Assembly: GCA_036346405.1 (NCBI GenBank)
Contig: CM070559.1
Span: 41,267,889 to 41,331,888, forward strand
Reading direction: 5' to 3'
DNA: 64,000 nt
From: Phyllostachys edulis
Lineage: Eukaryota; Streptophyta; Magnoliopsida; Poales; Poaceae
Under the pieces are notes generated by a model, which was given only the letters and a program-made list of their open reading frames with translations, searched no databases and was not told where the DNA came from. How positions within the stretch are numbered: position 1 is the stretch's first letter; each line of letters opens with the position of its first letter. Shown one piece after another: positions 1 through 8,475 of this stretch. The position numbers were made by a program, and so were the translations under genes.

Positions 1-94
1 CGAGCAACGGGCGTTCAAAGGCCGAAAAGGCCAATGGGTCGGAAAAGGCCCGGCCCAAGTCATTTTCGGGAGAAAACAAAAAAAGGCCCGACAG
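1..94. other. Target DNA left of the first MULE, unassigned
   Basis: This short stretch holds no gene that I can see. It is rich in GGCC/GGCCCG words. It ends at the 9-bp target duplication of the adjacent MULE, so it was continuous with the sequence after 2430 before that insertion. It may belong to an older retroelement, but that is inference. Confidence 0.4.
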
Positions 95-103
95 GAAAAG
101 AAA

Positions 104-241
104 GAATTTTTTTAAATAATCTATTTTTTATTCGGAAATACAGAAATAATACCGCTTAATTTTTTTTTACAGAAATAATCTCGTGTCGCCGAACGGTTAG
201 GCGACTTGAGAAAGTCGCCCAGCGGAACTGCGACCAACCTT
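104..241 (+). repeat. MULE left terminal inverted repeat
   Basis: It starts GAATTTTTTTAAATAATC and runs through an AT-rich part into a GC-richer part carrying GTCGCCGAACGGTTAGGCGAC, an interrupted palindrome (about 185-205). It is the reverse complement of 2283-2421 with only scattered differences. The 9-bp target duplication sits directly outside at 95-103. Confidence 0.92.
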
Positions 242-384
242 GACGTCGTTGAACGGAACAACGATTTAAAGGTTCGAGGCAAGGTCGCTTTACGGAATAG
301 TGACTTGAAGAGAGTCGCTATTCCATCGCGCGACTTGCTCGGAGCTCAACCCAAGTCGCCCAACCGCATGGCGACTTTGAGCGG

Positions 385-394
385 TTATAAAACC
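385..394 (+). promoter_or_regulatory. TATA-like box of the MULE cargo gene
   Basis: TTATAAAACC lies just inside the left inverted repeat and is followed by a GC-rich, then purine-rich leader. A good splice donor (ACG|GTAAGT) follows near 539. This looks like a promoter with a leader exon and a first intron for the mobile-domain reading frame about 500 bp downstream. It is inferred from motif and position only. Confidence 0.5.
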
Positions 395-1000
395 CCGCGC
401 GCGGCCGAACCGTCGCCATTCCGACGCGCGAACCGCCAGGAGCCAGAAAAGAAGAGAAAGAGAGGGAAAGAAGAGGAGGAAGAAAAGAGGAGGAGGAGGA
501 AAAGAAGAGGTTTTTCGTTTCGCATCGACGACTAGGACGGTAAGTATTAATTTGTAAAAGTTTATTTTTGAAACCATAGTAGGTTAGCAAGCAACTTTAG
601 GTGTAGTGACATATTGTTAATAAATATTTAGAGATGACATGATTAATTACTAACCATGGTACGTTAGCCTCAAACATCGTGCGTAGTGACATATTGTTAG
701 CAAATGTGTAGAGATAGCATGATTATTACTTAGAAGTTCGTATAAAGGAAAAATGAGTTAGTACAAATAAATTTAGTTGTACTATTCCGCGTGCTGCGCT
801 AATTGCGTACAGGCTAGATGAATGATAACATGTTACTTTTGTATTATATAAACACGGCGATAATCCGTGCATTCGCAAATGCTAGTTTATAGAATGTTAA
901 ATATAAGTTTTTTTTTATAACAAGGAATCACACATACATGTACTTCATAGTTTTTTTTATAATAAGTAATTTGAATGCTTTTAATCTCTTAATTTGCGGT

Positions 1001-1490
1001 ATGGTCAAGACCCTCTTGGTTCGGATTGGCATTTCATCTGTTGAACCGTTGGTGGACGGCAAACATCGCTACGAGCCGTCGTGGTGCCGTGATCCGGCTG
1101 TCGGGTCGACGTGGTCGAGTTGGGGGTGGTTCAGACGCGACACCCCGACGGCTTGGAGACTAGACCCACGTTGGTAGAGAGGTTTGTCGCAAGTCGTGCC
1201 ATTTTTTTGTATCGTATCTTGCTTATGTACTTACTTCTTTGTTCTTTGTAGGCTGAGCCGTTCTGGCCTTCTACCTCTCGCACGGATGGTAGAGGCCACC
1301 GAAGAGGACGGCGGTCTGGTCGATGACGATGGGGAGGTCCAGGCCGGTCCGGAGCGGTCACGACGATTCCCGTTCGACCGGTCGCTCCTGACTGCCCTGG
1401 TGGACCGTTGGCGGCCTGAGACGCACACCTTCCACCTCCCTTTCGGGGAGATGGCCCCTACCATCCGTGCGATGTATGTACTAGCTTGCA
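1001..1490 (+). pseudogene. Plant mobile domain (PMD, aminotransferase-like) gene fragment carried by the MULE
   Basis: Two exons can be joined. Exon 1 ends ...DPRW at 1173. A 78-bp intron (GTAGAG...TTGTAG) spans 1174-1251. Exon 2 then continues in frame with LSRSGLLPLARMVEA and ends in a block reading LVDRWRPETHTFHLPFGEM. That block is the hallmark of the plant mobile domain found in MAIN/MAIL-type proteins and in many transposon-carried genes. The family normally continues for another 200 or more residues after GEM.PT; here the frame stops at about 1495 and a minisatellite begins, so the domain is truncated. The start codon is uncertain: ATG at 1001 is in frame but unproven, and earlier exons are possible. 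PMD genes are known to be repeatedly associated with MULEs. Function is not established. Confidence 0.65.
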
Positions 1491-1494
1491 GATG

Positions 1495-1685
1495 ACAAGA
1501 CCAGACGAGACTGGGTGCTTTGAGCAAAGACAAGACCACACGGGCGACTTTGCGCGAGGATAAGACCACACAGGCGCCTTTGCGCAGATGATAAGACCAA
1601 AGGAGTCGGTTTTACTGCGGCCAAGACCACACGGACAGCTTTATCTTCGAGAAGACCACACGGGCCACTTTCAGCGGTCGCGGCA
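1495..1685. repeat. Degenerate ~30-bp minisatellite inside the MULE
   Basis: About six imperfect units each begin AAGACCACACGGGC or a variant and end in a CTTTGCGC-like block, with unit lengths near 29-35 bp. The array starts where the PMD frame breaks off, and looser AAGAC words continue to about 1790. It has no coding sense that I can see. It probably arose by slippage after the cargo gene was truncated. Confidence 0.7.
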
Positions 1686-2119
1686 ATTGTCTGCAGATTT
1701 AGGATTTAGGTTTAGGGTTAGCCTTTTCAGATCGAATTGACAACTCAATTAAAGCCTCGCCAGCTTTTTAAGACCGAAAAGACAAGACTCTGCAACGAGT
1801 GTTCTCAGCCTCTTCGTAATATCACTTACCTTTCTACTTAGCACTCATTACTATCTCAATCGTCCTCACAAAATTCTACAGAAATTTAGCGCACTACAAC
1901 AACATACAACGATCACAACATGTTATTGCGAGTCTGACATATTTCGTACCCTTCATATTCTACGAAAATAACAAACAGACCAATCAACGTTGTCACCACA
2001 CTATTATCTTCTAAAAAAATAACATCATATAATACAATTTGCTAAATACAATACCTACAACATGTAATATCTATTTTAACACAATTGTTCCAATTGGATT
2101 CACATAATTCCAAGTTTAT

Positions 2120-2282
2120 TTGCTCAAATCGCCCACTGGTTGGGCGATTTCAAATAAGTCGCTCACCTGCTGTGCGACGTTCTGAACTCGCTCTACAAAT
2201 CAGCGATTTAAACTCATATCGCACATCAGATTAGCGACTACAACCAGTCAGCTTATAGTCGCTTTACCACTTCACGACTTGA
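2120..2282. repeat. Subterminal ladder of GTCGC/GCGAC palindromes
   Basis: Successive short inverted units lie just inside the right inverted repeat, for example TCGCCCACTGGTTGGGCGA at about 2128 and GTCGCTCACCTGCTGTGCGAC near 2157. More degenerate AGCGATTT...ATCGC units follow. The left end (about 185-380) carries the same word series. Such arrays resemble subterminal transposase-binding repeats of DNA transposons, but binding is inferred. Confidence 0.6.
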
Positions 2283-2421
2283 AGGTTGGTCGCAGTTCCG
2301 CTGGGCGACTTTCTCAAGTCGCCCAACCGTTCGGCGACGCGAGATTATTTCTCTAAAAAAAAATTAAGCGGTATTATTTCTGTATTTGAGAATAAAAAAT
2401 AGATTATTTTAAAAAAAATTC
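2283..2421 (-). repeat. MULE right terminal inverted repeat
   Basis: This is the reverse complement of the left end. It begins AAGGTTGGTCGCAGTTCCGC and ends in a run of A followed by TTC. The second copy of the target duplication GAAAAGAAA follows at 2422-2430. Confidence 0.92.
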
Positions 2422-2430
2422 GAAAAGAAA

Positions 2431-3637
2431 TCTGGAACTTTGCAGAAAACCCCCTCAGCTTTCTGAAAATTATGAGGTTAATTGTGCGGGTGAGGACATT
2501 TTGCAAACAGAGCCTCCTAAATTCTAAAACTTGTGCGCAAAATTTTCTCTGTAATGAAATTTCGCGTGTTAACCCCTGGCAATTGTAGAATTCACCGAAA
2601 AATTATTTTCCAGCAGAAAAAGGCCTCGGGAATTCAAATTTTGAACCAATTTTTTTGCATTTGAAGTATGTTTAACTTTGTTATTATTATTTTTATGTAA
2701 TTTATTTATTGTATTTACTGTTTTGATTATCTATGATTGTTTATATTGCTTTTAATCAAAGAAAATAACAGTAAATCATGAAAAATGCATAGAAAAATAC
2801 GGGATCACGAACCGAGAGTTCGAAGAGAATTATGATAATTGTGCAACCATTTTATGTAAATTACTAGCAATAATCTTATGAACTCTTTTCATGAATATAG
2901 AAAATGACTGGCATCACGGACCAGGAGTTCGAAGAACTGACCCAGTATGGCCAGAATTTGTACAAGTCTTCAACTCTATGATAATAAAATCATGGATGAG
3001 CAGAAGATTGAAAAGACTCTCTCTACCTTTCACCCAAATGCAGTGCAATTCGCACGCAACTATCGTTAAGACAGCTACAAGAGTATGCCGCATTAATTGA
3101 TACCATGTAAGTTGCGGAAGCTCAAGATGATGTTCTAAGAAAGAACTAAATCTCAGAGCCGCCTAGTAGTAATATTGGCCATAAAGCCAATGCTAGCAGC
3201 TACAAGGTGATGAAGCCTCTCACGAAGGAAAGGGGCGAGAAGGGTAAGGTCATAGGTTGCACGTTATTGATACTTTCCAGTCAAGAAGAAGGGCATAGGA
3301 CAACATGAGGCATGGATAATCCACATCCATTAGTTGCACTCATGGATGTGGACAGCCTTGTAACAGCCTCCATCATCCCTCCTTTAGACATCACAGCGAC
3401 CACAACCGTAGTTGCCCAAGAGAAGAAGATCGCCATGTAGCGGATTGAGGCAGAAGTTTCTGAATACTTTGCTGATTCGATCTAGTGCACGCATTGCACT
3501 TAGATCTTTTATAGTAACTTGCAGTTTGTAATTGAAGCAGAATATTGAATTATTGAATAATGGTTGTAAGCTCTAGGAGAGCAAAGCATTAAATTCTTAT
3601 GATGAGTCCTGCAAGACTTATTCCCGTATTTATAATA
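2431..3637 (+). other. Old repeat-like DNA with a possible gag remnant
   Basis: There is no intact gene here. From ATG 2904 a short frame reads MTGITDQEFEELTQYGQNLY, then a stop. A second frame near 3000-3084 reads FHPNAVQFARNYR, then a stop. The pattern recalls a retroelement gag coding region broken by stops and frameshifts, but I cannot name the family. A diverged partial copy of the 2907-2935 words occurs at about 2803-2831. The rest (2431-2800 and 3250-3637) is AT-rich and unassigned. The region ends at the LTR boundary of element A. Confidence 0.35.
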
Positions 3638-4648
3638 TGTAACACCCTATTTTTCAGAGCCTTTTTGAAAATTTTCAAAATTAAAACTAACCATTTGGTT
3701 TTACTAATTTGCTAAAACTTAATTTGAAAATTTGAATTTAAAAGCAATTTAATTGGAATTAATTAAACTTCAATTAATTCAAGTTGGTTTAATTGAGCTT
3801 TCTGGATTTTATTGGATTTAAAAGTCAAAATTATTATTTAAAGCCTTTCTTGGATTTTGTTGGTTTTTAAAAAGAGGTTTTCCTTTTGACCCTATGTTAA
3901 AATAATTAATTGCAAAAATTAAAAGCAAGAGTTAAACTGAAAATATTTTTATTAAGTTCTAATTAATTTAAGAGATTTCTGTGCATTTTTCTTGAATTTT
4001 TGGATGGCTTTAGCTATCTTCTAAAAATCCTTTTCCTTTTTTGGTATTTTATTTAATGAGAAATCCCTAAAAACTTCCTATTCATCTTGGGTCGAATTCC
4101 TTCGGCCCGTACACCGTCCGATCTTGATCGGACGACCACCAAGCCTCGCGCCTTCCACTCGCTTCCCCTCCTCTCTCTCGACCGGCTGCTCGCCTCGTCT
4201 TCGTCGTCATTGTCGTAAATGCGTCTACCTCCGGCCCATGCCGCTCGCGTCACTTGATGTCGCCTGTCTTTGTTTTTCGCCACCACCGCCCTCGTCCAAG
4301 ACGCCGCCATCGCCCCATCGCGTGCATTCAAAGCGCGGACGACCTCCACGCCCGATGCCGCCACCCACCCTATCGTCGCCTCGCCCTTGGTCATCTTCCT
4401 CCGCACGCCTCCGCCCATGCCGCCTGCACGTCAGCTCCACGCGCAGCAGGCGTTCGTTCACCGTCGCTCTGCCTGTCGCGTCGCCTCTATTAAAGACATT
4501 GAAGGCGGCGTGCTCCTCCGCACCCGCTGCCGCCACCCACTCCGCCTCCCGTGCCCTGTCGCCTCCCCGCACCTACTCCCGTCCCGTGTCTGTCCTCGCC
4601 GCCGTGAAGTCCGCCACCGCCCATACCTCCCTCCGGCCTCCCCACGCC

Positions 4649-4656
4649 TATTTAAG
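4649..4656 (+). promoter_or_regulatory. TATA-like box in LTR A
   Basis: TATTTAAG lies in a GC-rich context and is followed by a long CT-rich tract (about 4680-4735), an arrangement common in plant leaders. It is the likely start region for retroelement transcription. Inferred from motif and position. Confidence 0.45.
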
Positions 4657-6264
4657 GCGAGCACCAGGAGCACCAAGGCCTCCTCTCTCTTTCCCCTCTC
4701 CTCCCCCTCTCTCTTTCCCCTCTCTCTTTCGGCCGTGATTGAAGCTCCTTGACGCCGACCACCTTCGGACGCTGCCACCTCTAGCGCCACCGTCACGCCT
4801 TCTCCACCGCCTCCGACCTCACCCCCGACATCGCCAAGCCGAGGCCCACCTAGTGCGCGCCTCCTCTTCGTCGGGAGTCCTCTGCACCGCCGTCGCCGCC
4901 ATCCTCGCTCGCCACCAGCCTCCCGTCCGCCAAGATCCTCAAATCCGTCGCATCGTGATCCCTTGTTCTTCTGCCAGGGTGCCCTCGCCGGCCACCAAGA
5001 CCCCGCTGTCCACCGGCGACCATCGGGCCGAGCGCGCCACCGCCTCGGGCTGACGTGGCACCGCTACCATGGCGCCCCATCAGTGGCCACGACAGCCCTA
5101 TGATGATGTGGTTGCCCCGTCAGCAAGCCCATGTGACTTTTCTCGGTTTTTCTTCAGAGAAATAAATTGGAAAATCAAGAAAATCGAGATTTCATCATTT
5201 TATGCAATGTCAAACTTCCGAAGGCCATAACTTCCTCATTTGAACTCCGATTTGAGTGATTCAAATTTCTAAATTCATCTACAATAAAGACCTACCTAGC
5301 TATAGTAAAATTATTTGATTGTGAGTTCATTTGATTTTATTTGAGTATTATTTGAATTTGGATCCTTTCGCGTGTAGACTTCGAAGACTCCGGGGAACCC
5401 GAATATTACAAAGAAGTAGATCCTCAAGCATTTGAGCAAGGCAAGTTACATCCTTGATCATATTGAATCCCAATATTTTAAATTATTTAAATTCCATTTT
5501 AAATTGTTATTGCATGCTCATTTAAAGTCAAGTAATTTAAATTCCCATTTTAAGCTTATAGTTATTATATATTCCTTTGTATAGCCCACTTTGTTATTAA
5601 ATCAATCATTCCTTGATACCTTAGTTAAAAATATAGTTGATACACTAGTATGAGCTAGACCATGTTGAAAAACACTATACTTAGGCAAAGCTTAGACCAA
5701 AATGTTTACTTTGGGGAAATTAGCCAAAATCCACTAATGATTTGAATAATGTTATGGTATGTCTATACCATACGATCTTTGAAATGTTTAACTTGTTAAA
5801 TAAAATGAAAAATGGTTTGGGCTTGAGTGAAATGGATGTTGGATGGTGCGTGTTCATGCATGGGATCAATCATTTCTATGATCGAGACCCATGGGTTTAT
5901 TGGAATGTCGCCCAAGTCAATTAAGGACCAATCTTCGAGCCGCATCTTGCTAAGCCCCATCATACTACCACATGTCCTGAGTGGGCGGGACCTAGCTAAA
6001 TAATTTGTATTCTTTCACTATGGTCGTGCCATCCGATTACGTAGGTGTCTTTTATGACCTACTTTTATGTGTTCCCACCTGGCGCAAGAGGGGGCCTGAA
6101 CCCGGTGGGTATCTATCCAAAGGGGGCGAAACCTTAGCGAGGCGGGACTACGGTGAGATAATGCATTATAAAGGCTTAGTGATAATGACTTAGTCACACA
6201 CCTTCGGTAGTGTGTTAAATGGACATTATAAGTCAATTATCTCTTGTGGGTAAAGTTGTACAAC

Positions 6265-6315
6265 CTCTGCAGAGTGTAAAACTATTCGAATAGCCATGTC
6301 CACGGTCAAGGACAT
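6265..6315 (+). promoter_or_regulatory. Conserved LTR palindrome module, copy in LTR A
   Basis: Three consecutive inverted repeats: CTCTGCAGAG (6265-6274), CTATTCGAATAG (6282-6293) and a CATGTCC...GGACATG stem (about 6295-6316). The same arrangement recurs at 11910-11961, 35821-35872, 42530-42580 and 50350-50405 in LTRs that differ widely elsewhere. Function is unknown. Confidence 0.7.
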
Positions 6316-6946
6316 GCTAAGTAAAGCCACTCCAAGTTAGATTTTTTGTTTTGATTTCAAAGGACTTTATTAAATGATTTTGGATCTCTATCTAAATGGG
6401 AATTGGGTGGTTAGCCATGTGATAGGAGGATATCCTTCACCACTTATTGATGAATGTTATTTGACTATAAAACTTATGTTTTACAAAATGAATTTTAGTT
6501 ATATGTAAACTGCTTCGGAACTTAGTATGAGTATTTAAATGAAAAATGTTGCTTTATGCAAATTGAGCTATATAAGCCCCTCTTTGTTGAATCCTCGCAT
6601 GCATTATAATTCTGTTACATTGGGTGTAACTTGCATAGTACATTCATTTGTACTCACCTTGCTTAATAAATTGTTGATCAGGAGAAGAATACTACGAGGA
6701 TAATGAGGCCTTGGATGACTAGGCTACGCCCTCCAGACGATTGCCTGTGGCGAATCGTGTGGTCTACCTTAATGCTTTTGCTTCCGCTGTATTTTGCTCT
6801 CTGGCTTTATGCCCTTTTGTATTAAACCTTAAGTATTTCAATGAGTGACATTGTATGGTTGTGTTATCCACTTTTGTTGACTGTGTACACTAGCTGTTCC
6901 TGGACTAGTGTGTATTTCACAGAGAATCCGAGATCCTTCGACTGTA

Positions 6947-6960
6947 GGTATCAGAGAGCC
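6947..6960 (+). other. Primer binding site of element A, with leader to 7389
   Basis: AGGTATCAGAGAGCC is a degenerate form of TGGTATCAGAGCC, the complement of the 3' end of plant initiator methionine tRNA, which many LTR elements use to prime reverse transcription. The 430 bases that follow, up to the gag start, hold no gene that I can see and are the untranslated leader. Confidence 0.7.
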
Positions 6961-7389
6961 ATATCGACTGTAGGTCGAAATCTAGTTAGAATGGTTGTTA
7001 GTTGAAAATTTCAAAACTTATTTTATATAACAAGAAAAATAAATTGTTCTCTCCTCATCTTGGTCGTCTATTCATCCTTAGCTTCCTTTAGCAATTCTTT
7101 CTTACCTAATTCTTTCTTCACCGTTTTACAACGTTAAATGGATCCTCTTTTCCCTGAAATCTTCTCACGATCCTTGACCGTGACATTCAAGACTTCAAGA
7201 CCCGAAGTTGTCAAAGGAGCGTCCTCCTGCAAGAACCACCAAAGACCGTGAGTATCGAGTAGAACGTTGTGTAAAGCTACTAAAGTTATTTAGAAAAGCT
7301 TTGAGTTGGTTGTTTTGTTTGGGTTGGTTGTTTCGCTCTATCCCCCTTAGTTTCCCCTCTCTTTCCTAAGTCTTTGAAGATCTAGCAGA

Positions 7390-8460
7390 TGGTGACTACT
7401 CGCAACGGCGGTGGCAGCACCAGCAGTCCAGACAGAGGGAATGAGGGTGACCAAGGGACCCCAATTCCACCACCACCACCACCCCACCAGCTGGAGGACC
7501 CGACTGGAACCAAATGATGGCCAACCAAGCTTAGTTGATTAATCTGCTTGCACAATCAATCAGCAACACACAAAACCTACAAGCCGCAGTAGCAGCCAAC
7601 CTCAAGCTTACGCTCTACCTCCCCCGAGGACCAACATATCAGAATTCATGAGGATACGTCCTCCAACCTTCTCCAGCAGCACTGAGCCAATGGAAGTTGA
7701 CGATTGGCTCAGGGCAGTCGGCAAGAAACTGGATATAGTCCAGTGCATTGATCGTGAGAGAGTCTTGTTCGCCTCTCACCAATTAAATGGACCCGCATCC
7801 GAATGGTGGGACAACTTCACCCAGTCTCACAAAGATGCTCAGACTATTACCTGGGATGAGTTCATGCGGGCTTTCCGCCGTGCCCACATTTCGTCAGGCA
7901 CGATCACCCTTAAGAAGAAGGAATTTCGCACCTTGCGCAAAGGCAGCCGCTCCGTCAATGAGTATCTGCACAAGTTCAATCAACTAGCTCACTATGCACC
8001 CGAGGATGTTGCAACTGATGAAGCCAAGCAAGAACGTTTCTTGGAAGGGCTCAATGATGATCTTTCTGTCTGCCTCGTTGCTCAAGATTACACTGACTTC
8101 CAACAGTTAGTGAACAAGGCTATCCGTTAGGAAGGCAAGCACCAAGAAATGAAAAACCGCAGAAAGTGAAAGGCAAATCAGAAGTTCAACCCTGGAGGTT
8201 TCCCAAGCTTCATACCGCCAAAGATCGCCCACCTCAAGAAGGAAGATTCGAGCTTCCCGACCAAAGCACTGCTCCCACCGCCCGATTAATTCGGTTTCCG
8301 TAACACTTCTCCCGGAAGCTAGTTTCAGAAGAAGGCACACACTACCTCAACCATAGGAGTTACTTGCTTCTATTGTAATGAAGTAGGACACTATGCCAAT
8401 AAGTGCCCAAAGAAGCAGCAATCAGCAACCCCAACGCGCCCGAATCAGGGAGTTCCAAAT
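7390..8460 (+). pseudogene. gag: Ty3/gypsy gag (element A), frameshifted
   Basis: Gag forms the virus-like particle that packages the element RNA. ATG 7390 opens a Ser/Gly/Pro-rich N-terminus that stops at about 7517. A second frame then carries the retrotransposon gag domain (7648-8130), with ASEWWDNF and the typical ending FQQLVNKAIR. After another break comes a CCHC zinc knuckle, CFYCNEVGHYANKC, at 8365-8406. The order capsid then knuckle is normal for gypsy elements, but at least two frameshifts or stops separate the pieces, so no full Gag can be made. Protease follows immediately, as expected. Confidence 0.85.
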
Positions 8461-8475
8461 CTGGCAAAGACTCGG

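Larger units (their letters stand above)
95..2430. mobile_element. Mutator-like element (MULE) with perfect 9-bp target duplication
   Basis: A 2.3 kb DNA transposon of the Mutator superfamily, moved by a transposase that cuts long terminal inverted repeats (TIRs) and duplicates about 9 bp of target. The 9-mer GAAAAGAAA lies at 95-103 and again at 2422-2430. Immediately inside are inverted ends of about 139 bp (104-241 and 2283-2421) that match almost base for base. There is no transposase domain inside, so it is non-autonomous. It carries a promoter-like TATA, splice-like sites and a fragment of a plant mobile domain gene, plus a 30-bp minisatellite. The near-identical ends and intact target duplication point to a fairly recent insertion. 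Assignment as a MULE is strong; the exact family is not known to me. Confidence 0.92.
3638..6943 (+). repeat. 5' LTR of gypsy element A
   Basis: It starts TGTAACACCC and ends just before the tRNA-complementary primer site at 6947. Its 3' boundary is degraded, so the end may be off by several bases. The middle (about 4100-5050) is GC- and CT-rich and looks like a promoter plus leader. Long open frames there on both strands reflect base composition rather than genes. About 625 bp of the LTR's 5' half recurs at 13831-14455. A conserved palindrome module lies at 6265-6315. Confidence 0.8.

Noticed and set aside
206..577. Open frames at the left MULE end on both strands
   Set aside because: They run through the inverted repeat, its palindromes and a purine-rich leader; the sequence is better explained as transposon end and promoter.
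4053..5080. Several long open frames on both strands in a GC-rich block
   Set aside because: They lie in the promoter and leader part of an LTR, overlap each other in many frames, show only Pro/Arg/Ser-rich composition and no motif. Composition explains them.
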